The translations under genes and the position numbers were made by a program. Of a stretch of 64,000 nucleotides of DNA, positions 45,663 through 54,569 are shown one piece after another. The DNA lies in assembly GCF_007748095.1 (NCBI RefSeq), contig NZ_CP036287.1, positions 1,612,001 to 1,676,000 of the forward strand, written 5' to 3'. The notes beneath the pieces were generated by a model. It was not told where the DNA came from. It saw nothing but the letters and a program-made list of their open reading frames with translations, and made no database searches. How positions within the stretch are numbered: the first letter of the stretch is position 1; each line of letters starts with the position of its first letter. This DNA is from Engelhardtia mirabilis. GTDB taxonomy: Bacteria; Planctomycetota; UBA1135; GCA-002686595.

Positions 45663-47288
45663 ATGCAACGTGTTCGCCTCGCCCTCGCGCTGGTCGGTCT
45701 CGGCCTCGGTTCCTTCGGCGAGCCTTCGCAGGCGCAGCAGTTCTGCTCGGGTCCGGTGCATGGCTCGCCCCTGGCCGAGTCGGGCGCCTTCGGGGGCAAC
45801 CAAGCCCTGTACGTCGTCGGGACCGTGCCCCAGGGCGGATCCGATCACCGCGTCGCCACCTTCGACGGCAGCGCGTGGACCCTGCTCCCCGGCGGGTTCG
45901 ACGGGGCGATCGCGGCCCTGGCGGAGACTTCGCTCGGTCTGGTCGTCGGCGGCTCGTTCACCTCCGTCGACGGGGTCGCGGCTGCGCGGGTCGCGCGCTT
46001 CGACGGCGTCCTGTGGCAACCCCTGGGCGCGGGCATCGGTTCCGCCGGCACGGACGAGGTCCGGGCGCTGCTCGAGTTGGGGGGCGAGCTCTACGCGGGT
46101 GGTATCTTCGCGACAGCGGGCGGCACGGCAGCGTCGAACATTGCGCGCTTCGACGGCGCCGCCTGGCAGCCCCTCGGGCCCGGCCTGGACGGCAGGGTCG
46201 AAGACCTCGCCACCTTCGCCGGCAACCTGGTCGCCGCGGGGTCGTTCTCAGGCGTCGGCGGCGCGGCTTTCCAGAATGTCGGCCGCTGGGATGGCCTGAC
46301 CTGGGCGCCCCTGGCTCCGACGAACCTGCCCGCGGTGTTCGACCTCGAGCGCAGCGGCGATCGCCTCTACGCGGCCGCGGGCGGCGTCTACCGTTTCGGA
46401 GGTGTCGATTGGAGCGACCTGGGGCAGATCCAGCTCTCGACGTCGATCGCGGCCAGCACCGTGGCCGTGCGCGACGGCGTGCCCTTCGCGGCCGGCGAGT
46501 GGAAGACCTTCTGTCAGGCCTTCTCGGGCGGTCCGTGCCTGCAGACCGCGCGTCTGGTGGGCGGTATCTGGCAGCAACTCGGCCACGACGAGCTACAGCC
46601 GGTGCTCGCCAACCTCTCCCTGGCGACGTTCCAGGGCGCCGTCTACCAGTCGGGTAGCAGCGACGGCTTGACGAGCTACTCCGCCGAACCGCACCTGTCG
46701 TTCCTGAGTCCGAGTTCGGCCCTTTGGTACGAGGACCGCACGATCAGCCTGTGGGGGAGCTGTTTCGACCCGGTTCAACCGGCGACGGTCACGTTCGGGA
46801 GCTCGCCCCCGCTGCTGGGGCAGGTTCAGAGCGCGAACCAGGTCCAGGTGACGATCCCCGCGGGGCACCTCGTAGAAACGGGGCAGCTCGACGTCACGTT
46901 CGACCACGCGGGTACCTCCGTCGCGATTCCCGGCGGCCTGCTCGCGGCGCCCGGGCTCACCGCCTCGGTCACCGAGTTCATCGGTCTGCAGGCGAACCTG
47001 ATGGTCAGCTCGGGCGGCGCCAGCGGGACGGCCTGGCTGTTGTGGAGCCCGAACCTCGCAGGCCCCCTCACGATCCCCGGTGTGCACGGTAGCTTCGGCC
47101 TCGATCCGCTCTTCTACGGTGTGCTGGGCACCGTCTCCCTGAGTTTTCTGCCGAGCCTCGCGGTGCCCATCCCCGCCGGCGCGTTCCCGTCCGGCACCGA
47201 GTTCCACGCCCAGGCTGCCGTGCTCTGCCTCCCGCCGGCTGGCCCGCAGGTGGCCTTCTCCAACACAGCGACGATCGTCCTTCCGTGA
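45663..47288 (+). CDS. Secreted beta-propeller protein with IPT-like and C-terminal modules
   Basis: 541 residues with a signal peptide (MQRVRLALALVGLGLGSFGE). Residues 25-330 are propeller-like repeats with phrases such as RVARFDGVLWQPLGAGIG, NIARFDGAAWQPLGPGL and VGRWDGLTWAPLAP, each about 45-50 residues. About 345-430 resembles an IPT/TIG sandwich (FLSPSSALWYEDRTISLWGS ... VTIPAGHLVETGQLDVTF). The last about 110 residues are the shared module, ending HAQAAVLCLPPAGPQVAFSN. It is probably a surface-exposed binding protein. No enzymatic site was seen. A strong hairpin follows the gene. Confidence 0.78.
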   Translation: MQRVRLALALVGLGLGSFGEPSQAQQFCSGPVHGSPLAESGAFGGNQALYVVGTVPQGGSDHRVATFDGSAWTLLPGGFDGAIAALAETSLGLVVGGSFTSVDGVAAARVARFDGVLWQPLGAGIGSAGTDEVRALLELGGELYAGGIFATAGGTAASNIARFDGAAWQPLGPGLDGRVEDLATFAGNLVAAGSFSGVGGAAFQNVGRWDGLTWAPLAPTNLPAVFDLERSGDRLYAAAGGVYRFGGVDWSDLGQIQLSTSIAASTVAVRDGVPFAAGEWKTFCQAFSGGPCLQTARLVGGIWQQLGHDELQPVLANLSLATFQGAVYQSGSSDGLTSYSAEPHLSFLSPSSALWYEDRTISLWGSCFDPVQPATVTFGSSPPLLGQVQSANQVQVTIPAGHLVETGQLDVTFDHAGTSVAIPGGLLAAPGLTASVTEFIGLQANLMVSSGGASGTAWLLWSPNLAGPLTIPGVHGSFGLDPLFYGVLGTVSLSFLPSLAVPIPAGAFPSGTEFHAQAAVLCLPPAGPQVAFSNTATIVLP

Positions 47289-47324
47289 TCGATCCGGGGT
47301 AGCAACCGCCGAGCCACCAACGAC

Positions 47325-47354
47325 TCAGGCCGGACCCCGAGGGGTCCGGCCTGA
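47325..47354. terminator. Strong hairpin terminator between convergent genes
   Basis: TCAGGCCGGACCCC (47325-47338) and GGGGTCCGGCCTGA (47341-47354) form a perfect long stem with a tight GA-containing loop, between the convergent propeller and katG genes. It probably ends transcription in both directions. No U-tract is present. Confidence 0.75.
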
Positions 47355-47421
47355 TCGACTCAACCCAGTCGGCTACGAACCGAGGTCGCCCGCGAGCGGG
47401 CGAGCAGGACTCGCGGCGCAA

Positions 47422-49719
<2,298 letters not shown>

Positions 49720-50265
49720 GGTCGTTCCGTTGGGACGCGGTGGCTGGAGGGCGCTCCCTGCCAGATGTGGAGGGGGCCATGCCCGTTCCGAGCGATCGCA
49801 GCCAGGGTCGTAGGGCGCCGCAGGCATGGGTAGCGCGCGTCGTGGGCGTCATCTTGGGCCACGAACGGTCCGCAATCCTGATCTGATCCCCTTATGGTCC
49901 TGAGTACTCGGTCTGATGGGCCGGTCGCCGGGGCAGAGGCCCGGGGCCAGCGACTGTCGAGGATTGCTACGGCCGGCCACGGGTCCCGCGGGATCGGAGC
50001 TGGGGCGGACCGTGTGGGTACTCGGCGTCGGGATCTCGCGTCCGGGGTGGGCGGCTCCAGGACACTAATTCCCCGGCGGACCCTCGCCTCGACGCCGAGG
50101 CGGGCTTCGCCGTGGCGACCGGGAGCGCTGACACCAGCGGCGCACTCGGCTCGGGCCGGCCGGGGGGCTTGGAGAGCCGCACCTGTTTCGGAACCGGGGA
50201 CACATCGCGGGGGCGCGGTGGTCCCACGGGGGCAGGCCTGACCCGCCTGTGGGCCCGCCCGGTCC
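49720..50265. other. Intergenic region, 546 bases
   Basis: Lies upstream of katG and downstream of the SGNH lipoprotein gene, both on the minus strand. Open frames across it are Arg/Pro/Gly-rich and overlap on both strands, so they look non-coding. An 11-base match to the end of the CTAG repeat family (CCAGGACACTA, about 50069) is present but the rest does not align. No RNA gene recognised. It should contain the katG promoter. Confidence 0.4.
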
Positions 50266-50994
50266 CTACCGTTGGACGGTCGACCGCTGCTCGCGCTCGT
50301 AGAGACCCTGGACCACCGGCCGGATGTGGTCGGTCCAGATGGCATAGCCCGCTTCGTTCAGGTGCAGGCGGTCTGCGCGGAAGTAGCGCGCATCGGGCCG
50401 GCCGTCGGCGTCCGCGAGGTCGGCGGTGGGATCGATGAACTCGAGCCGCTCGTCCGCGTCGCACACGGCTCGAATCCGCCTGTTGGCGTCGCGGACCGTC
50501 TCGATGTGCTGCTCACGGGCCAGGGTCGGGGTGATCGCGATGTAGACGATGGGCAGGTCAGCATCGGACGCGCGCAGTGCCTCGACCAGTAGGCGGAAGA
50601 GCTCGACGACCTCGTCAGCTGACTTGGCGTCGCTGCCAGCGAGGTCGTTGGTCCCGCTGAAGACGACCGCCAGACTCGGATCGTGCTTGCCGACCAGGAC
50701 GTCGGAGTAGCGCACCGAGTCGGCCAGCCGCGATCCACCGAAGCCGCGGTTGAGGACGGGGACCGGATCCATGTCCTCCTGCAGGCTGCTCCACAGGCGA
50801 ATGCTCGAGCTGCCTACGAAGACCACGCCGCCCTTGTCGAACGGGCGCTCGAGGTCCTGCCGTTCGAACGCCTCGATCTCCTGAGCCCAAGGGGTCGGGG
50901 CCTCCTGCGCCGGTGCGGGTAGGGTTCGGTGGGATGGGCGGCAGGCCGCGGCCATCAAGGCGGCGACGAGCGCGATGCGAAGGAATGCAGGCAC
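50266..50994 (-). CDS. Exported SGNH/GDSL hydrolase, probable lipoprotein
   Basis: 242 residues. The N-terminus MPAFLRIALVAALMAAACRP has a basic residue, a hydrophobic core and a possible lipobox (AAAC18). SGNH block I reads VVFVGSSSIRLW, block II GFGGSRL, block III FSGTNDLAG (Asn of GxND) and block V DRLHLNEAGY (Asp-x2-His). The catalytic set Ser, Gly, Asn and His is complete, so it should be an active esterase or lipase-like enzyme of the envelope. A copy of the CTAG repeat family starts 10 bases upstream of the start codon and may have altered its expression. Confidence 0.88.
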   Translation of the reverse strand: MPAFLRIALVAALMAAACRPSHRTLPAPAQEAPTPWAQEIEAFERQDLERPFDKGGVVFVGSSSIRLWSSLQEDMDPVPVLNRGFGGSRLADSVRYSDVLVGKHDPSLAVVFSGTNDLAGSDAKSADEVVELFRLLVEALRASDADLPIVYIAITPTLAREQHIETVRDANRRIRAVCDADERLEFIDPTADLADADGRPDARYFRADRLHLNEAGYAIWTDHIRPVVQGLYEREQRSTVQR

Positions 50995-51003
50995 CGGGTC
51001 AAC

Positions 51004-51112
51004 CTAATGTCCGGACTCAGGAACTTGGCATCACTTCCCGGACCCCGATCGCCGCTGGAGTCGTTGCACACTCCTTCGAGTGTCGCAGCGGAAACGCGTC
51101 GTCGGCGCGCCT
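51004..51112 (+). repeat. CTAG repeat family, diverged full-length copy
   Basis: Begins CTAATGTCCGGACTCAGG and ends GTCGTCGGCGCGCCTGG. It aligns over its whole length with the intact copies near 54.3 kb, including the internal ATCACTTCCCGGA and CCCGATCGCCGCTGG segments, but with many substitutions, so it is an older insertion. It lies in the leader or promoter of the divergent SGNH lipoprotein gene. Confidence 0.8.
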
Positions 51113-51314
51113 GGCCCACATCCGTCACCAGGATCCGCGCCCAGCACGCCCAACGGGCGGCCAGCGGCCGCCTCTCACCGGCTGGCGGCACCGTGAAGAC
51201 CGACCCGTCCTCAGCGGGGCGTGAAGCCTCAGCCGCGGGCCCTCGGCACCGCGACCACCCACGACCCCACCAACCCAAGCCAAGTCCCCAAGCCTCCGGG
51301 CATCCTCGGCATGG

Positions 51315-51979
51315 CTAATCCCGGCCCTCAGCTGGCTCCGAAGACCCGACCACCTCTTGGCCCGTGCCTCCCCGGACGGTCGTGCCCGCCAAGGTCACCT
51401 TGCTCTGCCCGGTGACTTCGAGCGCATCTCCACCCCAGCCGCCCATGGCGGAAGCCCCGTCCGGTTGGGCCGGGCCGCCCTCGATCAAGCAATCCACGAA
51501 CACTACCCGCGACGCGCCTTCGACGTGGGCCGCGTCGGCATTGATGACCTCGTGGACCGTGATGTTCGACCGGAAGATGACCAATTGATCGACGTCGAAG
51601 GTGTTCAGGGCGCCGTCGAGGTTCACGTCCGATACATCGCAGTCGTCGATCTGGGACCGGCCGGGGATGGCCTGGGGCTTGACCGAGTCGGGGCTCAGGT
51701 GGGCCAGGTCGAAGCGCGGGATGTCCTGGATCACCATGTCGCCGAGCGCCGGACGCGGGCCAGCAGGGTTGCCGATCAAGCTCAGTTGTCGTCGATCGTG
51801 GTGCGCGCTTGGGCACCCGGTTCGATCAGCAGCATGTTGCCCGACGAGACGAACGCGACCGCGGCAGCTACCGAAGTGAAGTCGGCCTGTCCGTCATCGT
51901 CGACGGTCCTGGTGGTCTGAGCCGAGGCCGGCAGAGCGGTGTCGGCGCAGGCGAGCGGGAAGGTTGAAGTCGAAGTGAG
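51315..51979 (-). pseudogene. Decayed secreted beta-helix gene with dockerin-like segment
   Basis: Remnants of one protein are spread over two frames. The first fragment reads TRTVDDDGQADFTSVAAAVAF ... GNMLLIEPGAQARTTIDDN and then stops; a one-base shift continues as LSLIGNPAGPRPALGDMVIQ. This matches the opening coils of the beta-helix protein at 37.1-38.4 kb. The second frame goes on with VSDVNLDGALNTFDVDQL, a dockerin-type calcium loop, and coils such as ASRVVFVDCLIEGG and ALEVTGQSKVTLAGTTVRGG, before a premature end. No full signal peptide remains (only LACADTALPASAQ). Loss of function by indels and truncation is the simplest reading. Confidence 0.65.
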
Positions 51980-52345
51980 GCTTGTCTGCAAGGGGAAGGG
52001 CTTGGGAGTACTCTCGGCCCAGCCGAAGGGCGATTGCGGTCTTGTAGAGAGCCGGAGTCCAGGAGAACGGGCTCGCCCCAGGGCTTCCAGCGGCGATCGG
52101 GGTGGGCTGCGCCCCCTCCCGAGGCCATTCCCTGAAGGGGGCACGTCCCCCGAGGGGCCAGCGCGGTGGGCCACTGCCGTGGATGCCCGCGCACGCCAGC
52201 TGGTTCCGGCCCGGAACGAGAGCGGGGGTCCCGACTCGAGTTCCGATCACAGGGGGTGGATCACGAGGCAGCTGTGGACTACTTGGCTCGAATCAGGGCG
52301 GCCTGAGTCGCCGTCCCCGTCCCCCGAATCGAAGCGTCCCCATCC
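51980..52345. other. Intergenic region upstream of the selenoprotein-like gene
   Basis: About 366 bases between the decayed beta-helix gene and the gene with in-frame UGA codons. Open frames here are Arg/Pro-rich and not convincing. It should contain the promoter of the latter gene, but no clear -35/-10 pair or Shine-Dalgarno sequence was recognised. Confidence 0.35.
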
Positions 52346-52864
52346 ATGCGAAACCCTCTGATCGTCCTAGGCGCGATGCTGGTCGCATCCTGCGCCGCCC
52401 TGAGCACTGGCCACTCCAAGGAGCTGGTCTACGTCGTCGAAGCCACCGGCGGCGCCTGAAGCGCTGGAGTCAAGGCCCGTGCGGCCATGAACAGCGTCGA
52501 AGGCATCGATCGACTCCACATGAGCGGCGCCCGCGCCGTCTTCGTCCTCGAACCCGGGAGCGACCTGGACCAGGCGGCCATCGCTGCCGCCTTCGAGGAC
52601 CGCGGCATGCAGCTCGAGTCCCTGGAGTACGTCCAACGACCGCGGGCGCGCGGGGTCGTGACGGTCGACACCGGAGTGACATGAGCGGTCACCGCTGGCA
52701 AGGTCCGTGCGGCCTTGATGAACGAAACCGGTGCGATCGACGTCTACTTCGAGGATCAGATCGAGATCCTCGTGGCCAACCCCGATGACTTCTCCGTGGA
52801 CGCGGTCCGCGAGGTGCTGACCGCGAACGAGATCGAGTTCAGCGAGGTCAAGACGGCGGGCTGA
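52346..52864 (+). CDS. Predicted selenoprotein: lipoprotein with two HMA-like domains, Sec38 and Sec113
   Basis: The frame ATG CGA AAC to the final TGA (52862-52864) encodes 172 residues if TGA at 52457-52459 (codon 38) and 52682-52684 (codon 113) are read as selenocysteine. The N-terminus MRNPLIVLGAMLVASCAALS is a short lipoprotein-type signal (lipobox VASC16). Two ferredoxin-like repeats of about 70 residues follow. In repeat 2, TGVT-U-AVTAGKVRAAL matches the heavy-metal-associated pattern GMTCxxCxxKVxxAL, with U at the first ligand Cys. In repeat 1, TGGA-U-SAGVKARAAM has U at the same place. Each TGA is followed, after 18 and 21 bases, by a hairpin with the same CGUGC loop, in line with bacterial SECIS rules. 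Codon use stays gene-like through both TGA codons. Likely an envelope thiol/selenol metal- or redox-handling protein. A pseudogene is the alternative. No sel genes are in the window. Confidence 0.72.
52470..52490 (+). promoter_or_regulatory. SECIS-like hairpin after UGA codon 38
   Basis: CAAGGCC (52471-52477) pairs with GGCCATG (52483-52489), one A-A mismatch, plus T52470-A52490; the loop is CGUGC (52478-52482). The loop begins 18 bases after the UGA and has G in its second position, as bacterial SECIS models require. A lower stem CGCTG (52462-52466) with CAGCG (52492-52496) extends it. Confidence 0.65.
52699..52717 (+). promoter_or_regulatory. SECIS-like hairpin after UGA codon 113
   Basis: CAAGGTC (52699-52705) pairs with GGCCTTG (52711-52717) in seven pairs including one U-G; the loop CGUGC (52706-52710) is identical to that after codon 38. 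The loop begins 21 bases after the UGA. Relative to the first hairpin, a C-G pair has become U-G and an A-A mismatch has become A-U, so pairing is kept or improved despite base changes. Confidence 0.65.
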
Positions 52865-53037
52865 GAGCCGACGGGGCTCGAGTTCGCACCAGAGGGAGCG
52901 GCGGTGCTTGGCGCCGCCGCTCCTTCTCGATCAGGGGCGAACTGCGGGCGGCGGACGCCGGATCCGAAGTCGGTGGAGCTGGCTTCCGAGCGTCGCCTGC
53001 GGGCGGGCCGATGTCCTTGGGGTTAACCTGCATCCCA

Positions 53038-53529
53038 ATGACCTCACTGCCGTACTTGGCGGGCTACTCGGAGTCGCTGCGAACCCAGGCCCTCGAGCTG
53101 CTCGAGGCGGGGGAGCTGGCCGACCGACTGCGCGCGCGCTATCCCGATCGGCACGACGTGCGCTCGAACAAGGCGCTCCAGGTCTACGTCCAGGAGCTCA
53201 AGGCGCGCCACATGAAGACCTCCGCGCCACTGGGGCAGGTGCAGTTCGACGACCGACTCCACGTGATCCACGGAGCGCTGGGCCTCCACACCACGAGTAC
53301 GCGAGTCCAGGGCGCCAAGCTCCGCAAGCGCCGCTCGATCCAGGTGGCGAGCCTGTTCAAGGACACGCCGCCCGAGTTCCTGCGGATGATCGTCGTGCAC
53401 GAGTTGGCGCACATGAAGCACGGCGAGCACGACCGCGCCTTCTACCGTCTGTGCGAGCACATGGAGCCGGAGTACCACCAGCTCGAGCTCGACCTGCGTC
53501 TCTTCCTGACCGCGAGTGAGTGGGCCTAG
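53038..53529 (+). CDS. YgjP/SprT-like zinc metallopeptidase-fold protein (DUF45)
   Basis: 163 residues from MTSLPYLAGYSES; an ATG nine codons upstream precedes atypical sequence. The zinc site HELAH (H121, E122, H125) followed by HGEHDRAF (H131) is the YgjP/SprT pattern, with the C-terminal helix EYHQLELDLRLF. YgjP-like proteins have been reported as small metallohydrolases; the physiological substrate is uncertain. The stop TAG is part of the CCTAG at which the palindromic repeat begins, so the repeat inserted at, or created, the 3' end of this gene. Confidence 0.85.
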   Translation: MTSLPYLAGYSESLRTQALELLEAGELADRLRARYPDRHDVRSNKALQVYVQELKARHMKTSAPLGQVQFDDRLHVIHGALGLHTTSTRVQGAKLRKRRSIQVASLFKDTPPEFLRMIVVHELAHMKHGEHDRAFYRLCEHMEPEYHQLELDLRLFLTASEWA

Positions 53530-53641
53530 TGTCCTGGATCAGCAATTCGGCGTCACTGCCGGGGCTCCGATCGCCGCTGGCGTCGCCAGCGGCGATCGGA
53601 GCCCGGGAAGTGACGCCGAATTGCTGATCCAGGACACTAGG
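53525..53641. repeat. 117-bp near-perfect palindrome of two CTAG-repeat halves
   Basis: Left arm 53525-53582 (from CCTAGTGTCCTGGATCAG to GCCGCTGGCG) and right arm 53584-53641 are inverted copies of 58 bases with two mismatches, around a single T. Each arm is the left half of the family seen at 54.2-54.5 kb. It overlaps the stop codon of the YgjP-like gene and could form a long cruciform or act as a terminator. Confidence 0.95.
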
Positions 53642-53748
53642 ATCACGGCCTGCCGAAGGTCGCAGTGGGCGTAACGAGTCCAGCGATCGTCCGTCGCGCG
53701 CCGGCCCTTGCTCGAGTCGGCCGCGGATTCGAAGGAGACTCACGCCCA

Positions 53749-54159
53749 ATGATCCGAAACATCCTCGCTGTCGTCATCGGCCTCGTCGCAGGCATGGCCG
53801 TGAACATGGCGCTCGTCTTGCTGAACGTCTACGTGCTCTATCCCATGCCCGAGGGCACGAGCATGCAGGACCCCGAGCAGTTCAACGCGTACCTCGGCAC
53901 ACTGCCGGCTACGGCCTTTCTCGTCGTGTTGGCGGCGCACCTCGGCCAGTCCTTCGTAGGGGCGTGGACGGCCGCGCGGCTGGGTGCTTCACGACCGATG
54001 GCGCTCGCGATGATCGTCGGCGCGCTCTCGCTGGCGGCCGGCGTCGCGAACATGATGACCGTCGACGGACCGTCCTGGTTGTCCGTCGAGCTGCCGCTGT
54101 ACCTGGTGGTGGCCTGGCTGGCCGGCCGGATGGAGGTCCGGCGGCGCGCCGCTGCCTAG
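53749..54159 (+). CDS. Small four-helix membrane protein of unknown function
   Basis: 136 residues from MIRNILAVVIGLVAG. Four membrane helices are predicted (about 4-26, 52-75, 84-104, 109-127). The short motif GHLxQSFVGAWTAARL-like loop (here AHLGQSFVGAWTAARLG) and the basic end RRRAAA are visible. No family was firmly recognised; it looks like a small inner-membrane protein. Its stop TAG coincides with the CTAG at the edge of a repeat copy, as for the gene before it. About 28 open codons upstream were not used because they precede the first helix and overlap repeat-adjacent sequence. Confidence 0.7.
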   Translation: MIRNILAVVIGLVAGMAVNMALVLLNVYVLYPMPEGTSMQDPEQFNAYLGTLPATAFLVVLAAHLGQSFVGAWTAARLGASRPMALAMIVGALSLAAGVANMMTVDGPSWLSVELPLYLVVAWLAGRMEVRRRAAA

Positions 54160-54211
54160 TGTCCTGGATCGGAAATTCGGCGTCACTGCCCGGAGGTCCG
54201 ATCGATGCTGG
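54156..54211 (+). repeat. CTAG repeat family, left half (56-bp unit 1)
   Basis: Reads CTAGTGTCCTGGATCGGAAA to GATCGATGCTGG. It is a direct tandem neighbour of the next unit, each bounded by CTAG, and differs from it at only a few positions. It starts in the stop codon of the small membrane-protein gene. Confidence 0.92.
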
Positions 54212-54267
54212 CTAGTGTCCTGGATCAGAAATTCGGCGTCACTTCCCGGAGGTCCGATCGATGCTGG
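54212..54267 (+). repeat. CTAG repeat family, left half (56-bp unit 2)
   Basis: Reads CTAGTGTCCTGGATCAGAAA to GATCGATGCTGG, directly after unit 1 and directly before the CTAG of an inverted full-length copy. Confidence 0.92.
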
Positions 54268-54377
54268 CTAGGCGCGCCGACGACGCGTATCCGCTGCGAT
54301 ACTCGGAGGAGGCGCAACGACGCCAGCGGCGATCGGAGCCCGGGAAGTGACGCCGAATTTCTGATCCAGGACACTAG
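54268..54377 (-). repeat. CTAG repeat family, full-length inverted copy 1
   Basis: From CTAGGCGCGCCGACGACGCG to ATCCAGGACACTAG. The outer left-end sequence matches unit 2 in reverse. It shares its final CTAG with the next copy. Confidence 0.93.
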
Positions 54378-54484
54378 GCGCGCCGACGACGCGTATCCGC
54401 TGCGATTCTCGGAGGAGGCGCTGGCGACGCCAGCGGCGATCGGAGCCCGGGAAGTGACGCCGAATTTCTGATCCAGGACACCAG
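54374..54484 (-). repeat. CTAG repeat family, full-length inverted copy 2
   Basis: About 95% identical to the preceding copy and in the same orientation; its first four bases are the CTAG shared with that copy. It ends GATCCAGGACACCAG, with one substitution in the terminal CTAG. No open frame for a transposase is present in any copy. Confidence 0.93.
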
Positions 54485-54569
54485 GGGAGTACGGCAGCGC
54501 TCGATTCGAGCGCGAGCTCGACCGTGTCGCAGCCGCCGGGATCGGGCGCAGCGACCTACAAGGGCTTCC

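Noticed and set aside
50060..50085. CCAGGACACTA, matching one end of the CTAG repeat family
   Set aside because: Only 11 bases match and the flanks do not align with the rest of the element, so it may be chance or an unrecognisable remnant.
51776..51790. TGA codons in the decayed beta-helix gene, considered as possible selenocysteine codons
   Set aside because: Two TGA codons lie close together (TGA GCT TGA) and the protein-like sequence continues in another frame, so an indel explains it; no SECIS-like hairpin was seen.
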